64,000 bases of DNA from Loktanella sp. IMCC34160 (GTDB lineage: Bacteria; Pseudomonadota; Alphaproteobacteria; Rhodobacterales; Rhodobacteraceae): assembly GCF_004145845.1 (NCBI RefSeq), contig NZ_SELP01000001.1, forward strand, positions 806,001 to 870,000. The letters run 5' to 3'. The translations under genes and the position numbers were made by a program. The notes below the pieces were generated by a model, which did no database searches, was not told the DNA's origin, and worked only from the letters and a program-made list of their open reading frames with translations. How positions within the stretch are numbered: position 1 is the stretch's first letter; each line of letters starts with the position of its first letter. Positions 16,700 through 26,850 of the stretch are shown piece after piece.

Positions 16700-17134
16700 G
16701 TGTGCACGCCGCACGCACTGCGCGTGAATTTCAGAAGCCCGACGCAGGCAAGTTCAGTGTCACTTCGCGCGCGACAGCGCCCAGCTTAGATTATGCACCG
16801 GCGCAGACTGCGGGTTTATGGGCGCGTCGGCTTACTCTTCCTTATCCACACCATCCAGGGCCGGGTGCAACAGAGCTTGTGCAGGCTAGACACCGAATAA
16901 CAGGTCAAACGACAACATTGGAGATAGCCAGCATTGATGTAGCGAATGGTAGAAACATAATTGATCGGCTTCAAAGCTTGCGTCGCTCCAGCGAGTTGGC
17001 AGCAGAACTGTCAGTTTAACGGGGTCTCCGATCATCTTTGAGGGCGCGCAAGATGGAGAAGGTTAGACGTGGGTCCCGTTCCCTCGGCCACTTGCTCTCG
17101 CGAAGGCGTTTTCAAATGTGGCGTAGGTTCATGG
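16700..17134. other. Gap without a recognisable gene; right edge of the A/T-richer segment
   Basis: Between the LacI-type gene and the convergent LysR gene I see no open frame with convincing codon pattern, start or homology. Bases 16860-17030 are markedly A/T-richer than the flanks. The segment ends with the attachment-like copy at 17087-17113. The change back to high GC occurs at the LysR gene. Confidence 0.6.
17087..17113 (+). other. Possible right attachment-like segment
   Basis: Degenerate copy of the tRNA-Ser 3'-flank (21 of 27 identical to 11061-11087, only transitions). The preceding CGTGGGT also occurs at the matching place in the tRNA T-arm, though the interval differs in length. 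It may mark the right end of an island inserted at tRNA-Ser. Confidence 0.28.
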
Positions 17135-18052
17135 CTATGTCAGAGGTGCAGGACGCTGCTGCGGCTGGCGCTTCCGCATGTCCGTGACGGCGAAATCGAT
17201 CAGCGCGCGCACTTTTCGGGGAAGCGTGCGCCCCTCAAGGTAGACGGCGGCGATGTCGCCGCGTTCCCCGGCGAAACCGTCAAGAAGCCTGACCAAATCG
17301 CCGCTTTCGAGCGCGTCGCCCAGTGCGAAGCTTGGGGCATAGGCGATCCCAAGCCCGCGCCGCGCCAGATCCACGGCGGCGCTTGCCGAATTGACGTGAA
17401 ACCGGCCCTCGATCTGGGTCGCGATCTCGGCGCCGTCGCGGTGAAACGTCCAGCGTCTTGGGGTCTTGCGGTTGGTGTCGACGATGCAGCTATGCTGCGA
17501 CAGCGCGGCGGGGGTGTCCGGGTGGCCTGCCTGTGCAAGGTAGGCCGGGCTGGCGACCGGCAGGCTTTGGAAGGTGCCCAGCCGCCGGATCTTGAGAGAA
17601 GCCATATCGAAACGCCCGATCCGAAACGCAAGGTCGATCCCTTCGGCGGCAAGGTCGCTGAAGGAGTCGCTGAGCCTGAGGTCGATCGTGATCGCCGGGT
17701 GCTCTGCGGCAAACCGCGCCAGCATTCCCGCGATATAGACCTCACCAAATGTGATCGGGGCGGAAATCCGCAGGACACCGGACAACCCTTTGGACCCGTC
17801 CGAGACCTCGGCCAAGAGGTCGTCGATATCGTCCAGAAGGGCCGGGGCGCGGGACAGGAGATCTGAACCGGCGGGGGTCAGGCCGACCTTACGGGTGGTG
17901 CGCTGAAACAGCCTTGCCCCCAGACGCGCCTCGAGCTCGGCGACGTATTTCGAGGTCAGCCGGTTTGAGATGCCCAATTGCGCCGCCGCGCCGGTGAAAG
18001 ACCCGGACTGCGCGGTTGCGACGAATGCGCGGAGTTGATCGAGGAGGTCCAT
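17135..18052 (-). CDS. LysR family transcriptional regulator
   Basis: LysR-type regulator, 305 aa. The N-terminal winged helix reads LLDQLRAFVATAQSGSFTGAAAQLGISNRLTSKYVAELE (positions 5-43 of the protein), followed by the linker helix and a substrate-binding domain of the CrgA/PecT-like group. It is divergently placed 129 bases from doxX and probably controls the doxX-DODA-reductase genes; aromatic or quinone inducers would fit, by inference. No clear T-N11-A box could be chosen with confidence. Confidence 0.93.
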   Translation of the reverse strand: MDLLDQLRAFVATAQSGSFTGAAAQLGISNRLTSKYVAELEARLGARLFQRTTRKVGLTPAGSDLLSRAPALLDDIDDLLAEVSDGSKGLSGVLRISAPITFGEVYIAGMLARFAAEHPAITIDLRLSDSFSDLAAEGIDLAFRIGRFDMASLKIRRLGTFQSLPVASPAYLAQAGHPDTPAALSQHSCIVDTNRKTPRRWTFHRDGAEIATQIEGRFHVNSASAAVDLARRGLGIAYAPSFALGDALESGDLVRLLDGFAGERGDIAAVYLEGRTLPRKVRALIDFAVTDMRKRQPQQRPAPLT

Positions 18053-18181
18053 GCGGAGATTGCGAACAATTTGTGGTTAGTCATTCCAGAGTTTCGCCAT
18101 TTCGGGGATGATCCGCAAGCGATATGTCGGGGTTCACAGACTTTCCGCCATGCAGGCGGTTAAAGAGGATAGGATATCGAC

Positions 18182-18604
18182 ATGACCAACCATACGAACT
18201 CTGACTACGCCGCCTTCGCGCTTCGCGTCGCGAGCGGTTCCCTGTTTCTTGCCCATGGCTGGCTCAAGATCAGTGTTTTCACCATCGCCGGGACGGTCGG
18301 CTATTTCGAAAGCCTCGGCCTGCCCGGGCTGTTGGCCTATCTCACCATTTTCGCCGAGATCATCGGTGGGGTCGCCCTGATCCTCGGTGTCGGCACGCGG
18401 CTGGTGTCGCTGGCGCTGATCCCGGTGCTTCTGGGGGCGACTTGGGTCCACGCAGGCAACGGATGGCTGTTCTCGGCCGAAGGCGGCGGTTGGGAATTCC
18501 CGTTGTTCTGGGCTGTGGTGCAGGGGGCCATTGCGGCGCTGGGCGGTGGCGCGTTCGCGCTGAAGGTTCCGGCCCTGCAGAAAACCCTTGGCCAGTTTGC
18601 CTGA
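18182..18604 (+). CDS. DoxX family membrane protein
   Basis: Small integral membrane protein, 140 aa with four predicted helices. The start RVASGSLFLAHGWLKISVF and the central IFAEIIGGVALILGVGTRL are typical DoxX/YphA features. AGAGGATAGG precedes ATG 18182. Family members are linked to thiosulfate:quinone oxidoreduction or oxidative stress, often without a proven reaction. First gene of a three-gene plus-strand set. Confidence 0.92.
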   Translation: MTNHTNSDYAAFALRVASGSLFLAHGWLKISVFTIAGTVGYFESLGLPGLLAYLTIFAEIIGGVALILGVGTRLVSLALIPVLLGATWVHAGNGWLFSAEGGGWEFPLFWAVVQGAIAALGGGAFALKVPALQKTLGQFA

Positions 18605-18619
18605 CGATCATGAACCATC

Positions 18620-18639
18620 GGGCGGCCATATGGCCGCCC
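18620..18639. repeat. Perfect 20-bp palindrome between doxX and the dioxygenase gene
   Basis: GGGCGGCCATATGGCCGCCC forms a strong hairpin 15 bases after the doxX stop and 23 bases before the next start. No T-run follows. It may modulate expression within the operon or be a transcription-factor site. Confidence 0.6.
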
Positions 18640-18662
18640 GGTCACTAGCGAAAGGGTCCACC

Positions 18663-19484
18663 ATGCGGACATTCTCCCTACAAGAGCTCAAGGATCGCTT
18701 TGCGCCGTCCGACCGGATGCCGGTTGTCTTTCTCGGCCACGGAAGCCCGATGCACGCAATCGAAGACGGGCCATTTGGCCGATCCTGGGCGGCGCTTGGC
18801 CAGAGCCTGCCGCGACCCGACGCAATCCTCGTCGTCTCGGCGCATTGGATGACGCGCGGGACAACGCTTGTGGATGTCTCGGCCATGCCGCGCACGATCC
18901 ATGATTTCTACGGGTTCCCTGAGGCGCTTTTCCAACAGCAGTATCCGGCGCCCGGCCAGCCCGAACTGGCGCGCGAGGTGGTTTCGCTGCTGGGCAGCCA
19001 CCGCGCGGCAGGGGACGATACCTGGGGGCTGGACCACGGGGCCTGGGCGGTCCTGATGTATCTGTATCCAGAGGCGGATGTTCCCGTCTTTCAGGTCTCC
19101 ATCGACATGGGGCGGGGGCTGGACTACCAGCTGGAGATCGGTCGCGCCCTTTCGGACCTGCGGGACCGGGGCGTCCTGATCCTTGGGTCGGGCAATGTCG
19201 TCCACAACCTGCGGGCCATGCGCTGGGGCGGTGCGCCGCAGGACTTCGCGCAGGAATTCGATGCCTTGTTCGCCGACCGCCTTGCCGAGCGGGACTTTGC
19301 GATGCTCGCCAATGCGGACGGGCTGGGGACGCTTTTGACCGCGGCCCACCCGACCGTGGATCACTATCTGCCGGCCCTGACGATTGCCGGCGCGTCAGAT
19401 GGGCGTGACGCGCTGACCTTCATGACCGATGCCATCGACCTTGGATCGGTGTCGATGCGGTCCTTCATCTTTCACCCGAACTGA
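18663..19484 (+). CDS. DODA-type extradiol ring-cleavage dioxygenase (YgiD family)
   Basis: Class III extradiol dioxygenase-like protein, 273 aa. ATG 18663 was chosen over an upstream in-frame start because GAAAGGG lies just before it and the family N-terminus begins there. Candidate metal ligands are His in VVFLGHGSPMHA, SAHWMTRG, and GSGNVVHNL, with a further His near HPTVDHYLPAL. YgiD-like enzymes open catechol-type rings such as L-DOPA with non-haem Fe or Zn. It is placed between DoxX and a quinone reductase, suggesting handling of catechols or quinones. Confidence 0.93.
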   Translation: MRTFSLQELKDRFAPSDRMPVVFLGHGSPMHAIEDGPFGRSWAALGQSLPRPDAILVVSAHWMTRGTTLVDVSAMPRTIHDFYGFPEALFQQQYPAPGQPELAREVVSLLGSHRAAGDDTWGLDHGAWAVLMYLYPEADVPVFQVSIDMGRGLDYQLEIGRALSDLRDRGVLILGSGNVVHNLRAMRWGGAPQDFAQEFDALFADRLAERDFAMLANADGLGTLLTAAHPTVDHYLPALTIAGASDGRDALTFMTDAIDLGSVSMRSFIFHPN

Positions 19485-19496
19485 GGACTGCGCGTC

Positions 19497-20456
19497 ATGC
19501 TCGTCGACGGAAAATGGATCGAGAACTGGCAGCCGGTGCAGAAGGCCGACAAGGACGGGCGGTTCGTGCGCCAGACCTCCAGCTTTCGCAACTGGATCAC
19601 GCCGGATGGCACGCCGGGCCCGACCGGGACCGGCGGGTTCAAGGCCGAGCCCGGCCGCTACCGGTTGTACGTCGCGCTGATTTGCCCCTGGGCGTCGCGG
19701 GCGCTGATCGCCCGAAAGCTGAAGGGGCTGGAGCGGATGATCCCGGTGACCGTGGTGAACCCGACCCTGACCGATCAGGGGTGGCAGTTCGGCGGCTTTC
19801 CCGGCGCCGGGGAGGATCTGCTGTTCGGGTCGCGCTACATGCACCAGATCTATACGCGGGCCGATCCGGCTTTCACCGGGCGGGCGACTGTGCCGGTGCT
19901 GTGGGACACGGCGCAAAACGTGATGGTGAACAACGAAAGCGCGGACATCCTGCGCATGTTCGACACGGCCTTCGAACATCTCGTGCCCTCTGATCTGCGC
20001 CTCTATCCCGCAGATCTTGCCGCAGAGATCGACGATCTGAACCCGCGCCTTTACAACCTTCTGAACAACGGCGTCTACAAGGCCGGGTTTGCCTCCTCCC
20101 AGACCGCCTATGACGAGGCGATGGACGGGGTTTTCGCCATGCTTGACGCGCTTGAGGGGCAATTGACCGGCGATTTCCTGTTCGGGAACCGACTGACGGA
20201 AACGGATATTCGCGCCTTCGTGACGCTGATCCGCTTCGACGCGGCCTATCATGGCCTGTTCAAGACGAACCGGCGGTCGATCAAGGATTACCCGCGCCTG
20301 TCGGGCTACCTTGAACGGATAATCAACCTGCCCGGGGTCCGAGAGACGGTGGACATGGACCACATTCTGCGGGGCTACTATTCGATCAAGGCGCTTAATC
20401 CGAATGGAATTGTGCCCAAGGCACCCGATCACGTCGTGGATCTGCTGCGGTACTGA
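19497..20456 (+). CDS. yqjG: Glutathionyl-hydroquinone reductase (YqjG / ECM4-type GST)
   Basis: Omega/Xi-class glutathione transferase, 319 aa, the usual length. The catalytic motif CPWAS lies in LYVALICPWASRALIARKL near residue 63. SGFK-like GGFKAEPGRYRLY precedes it, and TVPVLWDTAQNVMVNNESADI is the glutathione-contact region. The C-terminal helical domain has the LTETDIRAFVTLIRFDAAY segment. It reduces glutathionyl-hydroquinones to hydroquinones. It lies 12 bases after the DODA gene, so they are co-transcribed. Confidence 0.94.
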   Translation: MLVDGKWIENWQPVQKADKDGRFVRQTSSFRNWITPDGTPGPTGTGGFKAEPGRYRLYVALICPWASRALIARKLKGLERMIPVTVVNPTLTDQGWQFGGFPGAGEDLLFGSRYMHQIYTRADPAFTGRATVPVLWDTAQNVMVNNESADILRMFDTAFEHLVPSDLRLYPADLAAEIDDLNPRLYNLLNNGVYKAGFASSQTAYDEAMDGVFAMLDALEGQLTGDFLFGNRLTETDIRAFVTLIRFDAAYHGLFKTNRRSIKDYPRLSGYLERIINLPGVRETVDMDHILRGYYSIKALNPNGIVPKAPDHVVDLLRY

Positions 20457-20749
20457 GGGGCGCGGCGCATACGGCCCCGAACAGGTGATCCGCATTCCAT
20501 CTGGCGTTGGCGCGACCGTTTGATCGCGTCCTTTGAATGCAGGCGCGAGCCCGCGGTGCCACCCGGCCCTTTTGTGACAGTCGGAAAGGTGACTGGCCCG
20601 TCAAGCTGGACCACGCCATCCTGGGCGGCTCTATTGTCCAGATTTATCCGGTTATGTATGGTCTTAGAAGGGTAGGGGCTGCCTATGCCCGGCCCTGTCT
20701 TGGCAGGCGGGCTGATCCATAGACCAAAGCTGCTGTTTTCAAGGGGAAG
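20457..20749 (+). other. Intergenic region upstream of hutC
   Basis: These 293 bases hold no credible gene. The part from about 20630 on is A/T-richer (ATTTATCCGGTTATGTATGG) and probably contains the hutC promoter. It has a TATGT half-site resembling the hut palindrome at 26811 but no full copy. Confidence 0.5.
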
Positions 20750-21448
20750 GTGCCGCCTGTGACCGTGACATTCAAAGACGTCAAGGCAGACCTTCTTGAT
20801 CAGATCGCGAGTGGCAAGATGCCCCCGGGAAGCCTCGTTCCGAATGAACTGGAACTGGCAGAGGCATATGGTTGTGCAAGGGCCACCGTAAACCGGGCCG
20901 TGCGGGAACTGGCGGACGAAGGTCTGGTCGAAAGGAAACGCAAGGCGGGGACGCGCGTGCGCATGGCGCCAATTCGACAGGCCCGCTTTTCCATACCCAT
21001 CGTCCGGGAAGAGATCACCGCGCAAGGCGCTGAATACCGCTATGCCCTTGTCGACCGCACGGTGCAGGTGGTGCCGGACTGGTTGCGCGTGCGGCTTGAT
21101 CTGAAAGCCGGCCAAAGCGTGCTGCATCTGGTCTGCATGCATTATGCAGACGGTGTCCCGTATCAGCACGAAGATCGTTGGATAAACCCGGACATCATCC
21201 CATCCGCTTTGGACGAGGGGTTTTCCGAGCTTGGGCCGAACGAATGGCTGGTTGCCAAGTTGCCGTTCTCAGACGCCGAGATCAGCTTTGCGGCGATCGA
21301 GGCCGATCAGGCCCTGGCGGATCATCTGGGCTGTTCGGTCGGTGACGCCCTGTTCCGGACGGAGCGCACGACATGGCTGCAGGGCACCGCGATTACCCTT
21401 GTGCGGCTGACCAATCGGCGCGGCCACAGGGTAACGACGAAATATTGA
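20750..21448 (+). CDS. hutC: GntR/HutC family regulator of histidine utilisation
   Basis: Repressor of the HutC subfamily, 232 aa from GTG 20750. GTG 20759 (MTVTFKDVKADLL) has better spacing from AAGGGGAAGG and may be the true start. Residues 8-70 form the GntR winged helix (LVPNELELAEAYGCARATVNRAVREL). The rest is a UTRA ligand domain, which in HutC binds urocanate. It ends 30 bases from the convergent hutU and presumably binds the palindrome between hutI and hutF. Confidence 0.93.
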   Translation: MPPVTVTFKDVKADLLDQIASGKMPPGSLVPNELELAEAYGCARATVNRAVRELADEGLVERKRKAGTRVRMAPIRQARFSIPIVREEITAQGAEYRYALVDRTVQVVPDWLRVRLDLKAGQSVLHLVCMHYADGVPYQHEDRWINPDIIPSALDEGFSELGPNEWLVAKLPFSDAEISFAAIEADQALADHLGCSVGDALFRTERTTWLQGTAITLVRLTNRRGHRVTTKY

Positions 21449-21478
21449 TCGTCACCCTGCGCCATGTCTGCGTGACGT

Positions 21479-23143
21479 TCAAAGAATGCCCGGCAGGTTC
21501 AGGCCGTGCGCGCGCGCGCAGTCCTTGGCGTCCTCATAGCCCGCATCGGCATGCCGCATGACGCCGGTGGCCGGATCATTCCAGAGCACATTCGCGATGC
21601 GCCGGTCCGCATCCTCGGTTCCGTCGCAGCAAATGACCATGCCAGAATGCTGGGAAAATCCCATGCCTACGCCCCCGCCGTGGTGAAGCGAGACCCATGT
21701 CGCCCCGCTTGCGGTGTTCAGCAGAGCGTTCAGCAGTGGCCAATCAGACACGGCGTCCGACCCGTCCAACATGGCCTCGGTCTCGCGGTTGGGTGACGCG
21801 ACCGATCCCGAATCCAGATGGTCGCGCCCAATCACCACCGGGGCACTGAGTTCCCCGTTGCGGACCATTTCGTTGAAGGCCAGCCCCAGCTTGTGACGCA
21901 CGCCCAGACCCACCCAGCAGATCCGCGCGGGCAATCCCTGAAAGCTGATCCGCGCGCGGGCCATGTCCAGCCAGTTGTGCAGGTGCGGGTCGTCCACCAG
22001 TTCTTTGACCTTGGCGTCGGTCTTGTAGATGTCTTCAGGGTCACCGGACAGGGCGCACCAGCGGAACGGGCCAATGCCCTTGCAAAACAGCGGCCGGATA
22101 TAGGCCGGAACGAACCCCGGGAAGGCAAAGGCATCTTCCAGACCTTCGTCGAGGGCGACCTGACGGATGTTGTTTCCATAGTCCAGCGTCGGCACGCCAG
22201 CGTTCCAGAAATCCACCATGGCCGCGACATGGACCTTCATCGAGGCACGCGCGGCTTTCTCGACCGCCTTGGGGTCGGTTTCCTGTTTCTCGCGCCATTC
22301 GGCGACGGTCCAGCCCTGCGGCAGGTATCCGTGTATCGGGTCGTGGGCCGAGGTCTGGTCGGTGACGATATCGGGGCGGACGCCGCGTTTCACCAGTTCG
22401 GGGAACACGTCGGCGGCATTGCCGATCAGCGCCACGGATTTTGCCTCTCCGGCCTTGGTCCAGCGATCAATCATGGCCAGTGCGTCGTCGAGGGAATGCG
22501 TCTTTTCATCGACATAGCGCGTGCGAAGCCGGAAATCCGCGCGGGTTTCGTCGCATTCCACGGCAAGGCAGCAGGCGCCCGCCATCACGGCGGCCAGCGG
22601 CTGGGCGCCGCCCATCCCGCCAAGCCCGCCCGTCAGAATCCAGCGCCCCCTGAGGTTGCCGCCATAATGCTGTCGCCCGGCCTCGACAAAGGTTTCGTAG
22701 GTGCCCTGAACGATCCCTTGTGACCCGATGTAGATCCAGGAACCGGCGGTCATCTGGCCGTACATGGCCAGCCCCTTCTTGTCCAATTCGTTGAAATGGT
22801 CCCAGTTGGCCCAATGCGGCACGAGGTTGGAGTTTGCGATCAGAACTCGGGGCGCATCCTTGTGGGTGCGAAACACGCCGACAGGTTTGCCGGATTGCAC
22901 GAGCAGGGTTTGATCCTCTTCCAGATCCTTGAGGCTCGCGACGATGGTGTCGAAATCCATCCATGTGCGCGCGGCGCGCCCGATGCCGCCATACACCACC
23001 AACTCGTGCGGATTTTCTGCGACATCGGGATGCAGGTTGTTCATCAGCATGCGCATCGGGGCCTCGGTCAGCCAGCTTTTGGCGGTGATTTCGGGCCCGG
23101 TGGCGGGATAAATGTCGCGGATGTTGTGACGTGGATTGGTCAT
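21479..23143 (-). CDS. hutU: Urocanate hydratase
   Basis: Urocanase, 554 aa, converting urocanate to 4-imidazolone-5-propionate with tightly bound NAD+ in the cytoplasm. The glycine-rich NAD site GGLGGMGGA is at residues 172-180, and the active-site Cys lies in [19 protein letters not shown]. Length matches the family. Last gene of hutI-hutH-hutG-hutU, 85 bases after hutG. GAGGGAGAT precedes ATG 23143. Confidence 0.98.
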   Translation of the reverse strand: MTNPRHNIRDIYPATGPEITAKSWLTEAPMRMLMNNLHPDVAENPHELVVYGGIGRAARTWMDFDTIVASLKDLEEDQTLLVQSGKPVGVFRTHKDAPRVLIANSNLVPHWANWDHFNELDKKGLAMYGQMTAGSWIYIGSQGIVQGTYETFVEAGRQHYGGNLRGRWILTGGLGGMGGAQPLAAVMAGACCLAVECDETRADFRLRTRYVDEKTHSLDDALAMIDRWTKAGEAKSVALIGNAADVFPELVKRGVRPDIVTDQTSAHDPIHGYLPQGWTVAEWREKQETDPKAVEKAARASMKVHVAAMVDFWNAGVPTLDYGNNIRQVALDEGLEDAFAFPGFVPAYIRPLFCKGIGPFRWCALSGDPEDIYKTDAKVKELVDDPHLHNWLDMARARISFQGLPARICWVGLGVRHKLGLAFNEMVRNGELSAPVVIGRDHLDSGSVASPNRETEAMLDGSDAVSDWPLLNALLNTASGATWVSLHHGGGVGMGFSQHSGMVICCDGTEDADRRIANVLWNDPATGVMRHADAGYEDAKDCARAHGLNLPGIL

Positions 23144-23228
23144 GGCGTATCTCCCTCGAAATGCCGGAACGTGGCCGGCAATAGTGGTGTCTCAAGCGTC
23201 CAACGCGTCCGCGTTGATCTGCGCGACG

Positions 23229-24023
23229 TCATGTCCGCCCTTCCCGTGCCAGTTGGTCGAGGCGGGACAGGATTTCTGACAGATGGGCACGCAGGCGGTC
23301 GGCCTTGCCGGGATCGAAAGCCCATGGCGCGGTTTCAGCCGATAGATAGGTTGATTGGGCCAATTCCATCTGGATGGCATGGATGCCCTCGGTGGGGCGG
23401 CCATAGTGGCGGGTCGTCCAGCCGCCTTTGAAGCGGCCGTTCAGGATGCTCGTGTAGCCCTCTGCGCGTTCGCAGATGCCCCGGACTGTGTCTTCAACGA
23501 CCTGCGAACAGGTCGTGCCCTGATTGGTGCCAATGTTGAAATCGGGCAGGGTACCGTCAAACAGATAGGGGATGCTGCTGCGGATCGAATGGCAGTCATA
23601 GAGGATTGCGACGCCGTGCAAGGCGTGCACGCGCTTTAGTTCGGCTTCGAGGGCCGCATGGTATGGGGCGTGAAAGGCCAGACGGCGCGCGTCGATCTCA
23701 TCGGCGGTGGGCGCGTCGGCCCAAATCGGATGCCCATCGAAATCGGTCGTCGGCACCAGCCCGGTGGTGTTTTGTCCGGGGTAGAGGCTTTTGCCTGACG
23801 GGTCGCGGTTGGCGTCGATGACATAGCGGTGGAAGGTCGCCCGCACTGTCGTCGCACCATCGAGCAGCCCATCATACAGCCGGTGAATATGCCAATCCGT
23901 ATCATCAAGGCCCCGGCCCCGGTCGTTCAACTGGGCGCGGACAGGCTCGGGCAGCCATGTGCCGGTGTGGGGCAGGCCAAGAATGACGGGGCTGTCGCCG
24001 CGCGTGACTTCGACGGGGGTCAT
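23229..24023 (-). CDS. hutG: N-formylglutamate deformylase
   Basis: N-formylglutamate amidohydrolase, 264 aa, which releases formate and L-glutamate in the last step of the five-step pathway. Family marks are [13 protein letters not shown] near the N-terminus, [18 protein letters not shown], and the [11 protein letters not shown] segment with probable metal-binding residues. It overlaps hutH by 4 bases. Its presence with hutF defines the deiminase/deformylase branch rather than the one-step HutG formimidoylglutamase. Confidence 0.95.
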   Translation of the reverse strand: MTPVEVTRGDSPVILGLPHTGTWLPEPVRAQLNDRGRGLDDTDWHIHRLYDGLLDGATTVRATFHRYVIDANRDPSGKSLYPGQNTTGLVPTTDFDGHPIWADAPTADEIDARRLAFHAPYHAALEAELKRVHALHGVAILYDCHSIRSSIPYLFDGTLPDFNIGTNQGTTCSQVVEDTVRGICERAEGYTSILNGRFKGGWTTRHYGRPTEGIHAIQMELAQSTYLSAETAPWAFDPGKADRLRAHLSEILSRLDQLAREGRT

Positions 24024-25558
24024 TGGCCAAGCTCCGGCATGGGGATGCCCGTGACCTGCGAAATCTCACCGCTCCGGACCAGGGTCGCGGCGGTCTCAAG
24101 GTCGGGCGCCATGTACCGGTCTTCGTTCAAGGCGGGCACGCTGCGCCGCAGGTGGTCCAGAACATGGATCAAAGGTGCACTGGTCAGAAGAGGCGCGCGG
24201 AATTCGATCCCCTGCGCGGCGCACAGCAGTTCGACCCCGATGATGCGTTCAAGGTTCGCCACCATCCGGCCCAGACGCACCGCGCCATGCGCCGCCATGC
24301 TGACATGGTCCTCTTGATTGGCCGAGGTCGGGGTGCTGTCGGTCACGCAGGGGTTGGCCAGATGCTTGTTCTCGCTCATCAGCGCTGCGGTTGTCACTTC
24401 GGCGATCATCAACCCCGAATTCAGGCCGGGGTTGGGCGTCAGGAAGGGGGGCAGGTCGAAACTTAGCGTCGGGTCTACGATCAGGGCGATGCGGCGCTGG
24501 GTGATGGCGCCAATTTCCGCGACTGCCAGCGCAATCATGTCGGCGGCAAACCCGACGGGTTCGGCATGGAAATTGCCGCCGGACACGATCAGGCCGGTGT
24601 CGCCAAGCACAAGCGGGTTGTCCGTGGCGGCGTTGGCCTCGATCTCAAGCGTCCGCCCGGCCATGCGCAGCATGTCCATCGCCGCCCCGGTGACCTGCGG
24701 CTGGCAGCGAATGCAGTAGGGGTCCTGCACGCGGCTGTCGCCGTCCCGGTGGCTTTCCCGGATATCGGAACCGCCGAGCAATGCGCGCAAGGTCGCCGCA
24801 GCTTCGATCTGCCCGGCGTGGCCGCGCAACGCGTGGATTTCAGGCTGCAAAGGGGCGGTCGAGCCCATGATCGCGTCGGTCGACATGGCAGAGGTGACAA
24901 GGGCCGCTTGCATCGCGCGCCATGCATCAAACAGACCAGCCAGCGCGAATGCGGTCGAAAACTGCGTGCCGTTGATCAGCGCCAGCCCCTCTTTCGCCCC
25001 CAGCGCAATCGGCGTCAGGCCGGCGCGGTTCAGGGCTTCACCGCCCGAAACGGTCTCGCCTACATAGTCGGCCTGCCCATGTCCCATCATGACAGCCGCC
25101 ATATGCGCCAGCGGCGCCAGATCCCCGGATGCACCGACGGACCCCTGAACCGGGATCACCGGCGTGACGCCGCGCGCAAGCATCTCTTCAAGCAGCGTGA
25201 CCAGTTCCATTCTGACGCCCGAGGCCCCTCGGCCAAGGCTCAGCAGCTTGAGCACCATCATCAGGCGCGCATGGGCGCGCGGGATGGGCTGTCCAACCCC
25301 ACAACAATGGGACAGGATCAGGTTTCGTTGAAGGGTCGCCGTATCTTTTGCCGCAATCTTGACCGAGGCGAGTTTGCCGAAGCCGGTGTTGACGCCGTAG
25401 ACAGCCGCATCGCCACTTGCGGCCGCGGCGATCTGCGCGGCGGCCCGGGTGATCGCGGGGTGACAGGCCGGGTCCAGCCGAACGGCGGCCTCTTCCCGAT
25501 AGACCCGCTCAAGGTCGGTCAGTGTTGCAGCACCGGGGGCAAGAACGACTGCGGTCAT
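24020..25558 (-). CDS. hutH: Histidine ammonia-lyase
   Basis: Histidase, 512 aa, deaminating L-histidine to trans-urocanate. The self-cyclising Ala-Ser-Gly that forms the MIO electrophile is at residues 143-145 in [15 protein letters not shown]. The early [11 protein letters not shown] motif and the [16 protein letters not shown] block are also present. It overlaps hutI by 4 bases (ATGA) and hutG by 4 bases, so the three are translationally coupled. Confidence 0.98.
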   Translation of the reverse strand: MTAVVLAPGAATLTDLERVYREEAAVRLDPACHPAITRAAAQIAAAASGDAAVYGVNTGFGKLASVKIAAKDTATLQRNLILSHCCGVGQPIPRAHARLMMVLKLLSLGRGASGVRMELVTLLEEMLARGVTPVIPVQGSVGASGDLAPLAHMAAVMMGHGQADYVGETVSGGEALNRAGLTPIALGAKEGLALINGTQFSTAFALAGLFDAWRAMQAALVTSAMSTDAIMGSTAPLQPEIHALRGHAGQIEAAATLRALLGGSDIRESHRDGDSRVQDPYCIRCQPQVTGAAMDMLRMAGRTLEIEANAATDNPLVLGDTGLIVSGGNFHAEPVGFAADMIALAVAEIGAITQRRIALIVDPTLSFDLPPFLTPNPGLNSGLMIAEVTTAALMSENKHLANPCVTDSTPTSANQEDHVSMAAHGAVRLGRMVANLERIIGVELLCAAQGIEFRAPLLTSAPLIHVLDHLRRSVPALNEDRYMAPDLETAATLVRSGEISQVTGIPMPELGQ

Positions 25559-26763
25559 TGGGTGGCTCCGAAAATGCGAGAATGCAGCGGGTTGAATCCC
25601 ATTCGGTAGGAAAGTTCGGCTGGCTCCGCGACGTTCCAGACAGCCAGATCCGCGTATTGGCCTGCGGCGATCGTCCCGACATCCTGCAGCCCAAGTGCGC
25701 GGGCGGCATTTACCGTAACGCCCCTCAGCGCTTCCTCTGGGGTGAGGCGGAACAGGGTGCAGCCCATGTTCATCGCCAGCAACAAAGAGGTCAGTGGCGA
25801 CGAGCCGGGATTTGCATCGGTTGCCAGGCCGATGGGCACGCCATGGTCACGCAATGCCTGCACCGGGGGCATTTGCGTTTCCCGCAGGGTGTAGAATGCC
25901 CCGGGCAGCAACACCGCGACGGTCCCGGCCCGAGACATGGCCGCCACCCCGACCTCGTCGAGGTATTCGATATGGTCCGCCGACAATGCGCCGTAGCCTG
26001 CCGCCATTGCCGCGCCGCCAAGGTTCGACAATTGCTCTGCGTGAAGCTTGATTGGCAGGTTCAGCTCTTTGGCGACATCGAAGACGCGGGCGATCTGGGC
26101 GGGGGAAAAGGCGATCCCCTCGCAGAACCCGTCTACTGCATCGACCAGACCTTCTGCCTGCGCCGCGCGCAGGGCGGGAATGCAGACCTCGGTGATATAG
26201 TCGTCGGCCCTGCCTTTGTATTCGGGCGGGACCGCATGGGCGCCAAGGAAGGTGGTCTTCACCCGCACCGGGCGGTTCACCGTGATGGCGCGGGCGACCC
26301 GGAGCATCCGCAACTCGGTTTCGATATCCAGCCCATAGCCCGACTTGATCTCAAGCGTCGTCGCGCCCTCGGCAATCAGGGCATCGACCCGGGCAAGGGC
26401 ATCGGCAAGAAGCGCGTCCTGGGTCGCTGCCCGCGTGGCATTCACGGTGGAAACGATTCCGCCGCCCGACCGGGCGACCTCTTCATAGCTTGCGCCCTTC
26501 AACCGCATTTCGAACTCGGCCGCGCGATTGCCGCCATGAACCAGATGCGTATGGCAGTCGATCAGCCCCGGCGTCACCAATCTGCCCTCCAGATCAATGG
26601 CTTGGGCGGTTGCCAGATCCTGTGGGAGGTCGCCTTGCGCGCCGACCCAACGAATGCGCCCCCCGTCGATCACGATCGCCGCGTTCTGAATCAGCCCGTA
26701 GGCCTGATTGCCGGTCATTGTGGCAGCGGTCAGATTCGTCAGCAGTCGGAGTGTGTCTGGCAT
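25555..26763 (-). CDS. hutI: Imidazolonepropionase
   Basis: Amidohydrolase-superfamily enzyme, 402 aa, hydrolysing imidazolone propionate to N-formimidoyl-L-glutamate. I chose ATG 26763 ([16 protein letters not shown]); a longer reading runs through the operator into hutF and is not credible. Metal ligands are in [25 protein letters not shown] and [11 protein letters not shown]. First gene of the minus-strand hut operon, with the palindrome 48-61 bases upstream. Confidence 0.97.
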   Translation of the reverse strand: MPDTLRLLTNLTAATMTGNQAYGLIQNAAIVIDGGRIRWVGAQGDLPQDLATAQAIDLEGRLVTPGLIDCHTHLVHGGNRAAEFEMRLKGASYEEVARSGGGIVSTVNATRAATQDALLADALARVDALIAEGATTLEIKSGYGLDIETELRMLRVARAITVNRPVRVKTTFLGAHAVPPEYKGRADDYITEVCIPALRAAQAEGLVDAVDGFCEGIAFSPAQIARVFDVAKELNLPIKLHAEQLSNLGGAAMAAGYGALSADHIEYLDEVGVAAMSRAGTVAVLLPGAFYTLRETQMPPVQALRDHGVPIGLATDANPGSSPLTSLLLAMNMGCTLFRLTPEEALRGVTVNAARALGLQDVGTIAAGQYADLAVWNVAEPAELSYRMGFNPLHSRIFGATQ

Positions 26764-26810
26764 CGTGGGGGCCTCCAGATTCTGCTTTTCTCTTACTTGC
26801 GGCCCCTTTA

Positions 26811-26824
26811 TATGTCTAGACATA
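26811..26824. promoter_or_regulatory. Palindromic operator between hutI and hutF, probable HutC site
   Basis: TATGTCTAGACATA is a perfect 14-bp palindrome in an A/T-rich divergent promoter region. TGTCTAGACA-like cores are typical of GntR/HutC binding sites. It lies 48 bases before hutI and 27 before the chosen hutF start. The hutC gene is in the same cluster. Confidence 0.75.
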
Positions 26825-26850
26825 AAGACGTAAAGAGCGGGTATAACCTC

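Noticed and set aside
16696-17068. Possible small gene between the LacI-type and LysR genes
   Set aside because: Weak codon pattern, no RBS and no recognisable sequence; more likely the decayed edge of the A/T-richer segment.
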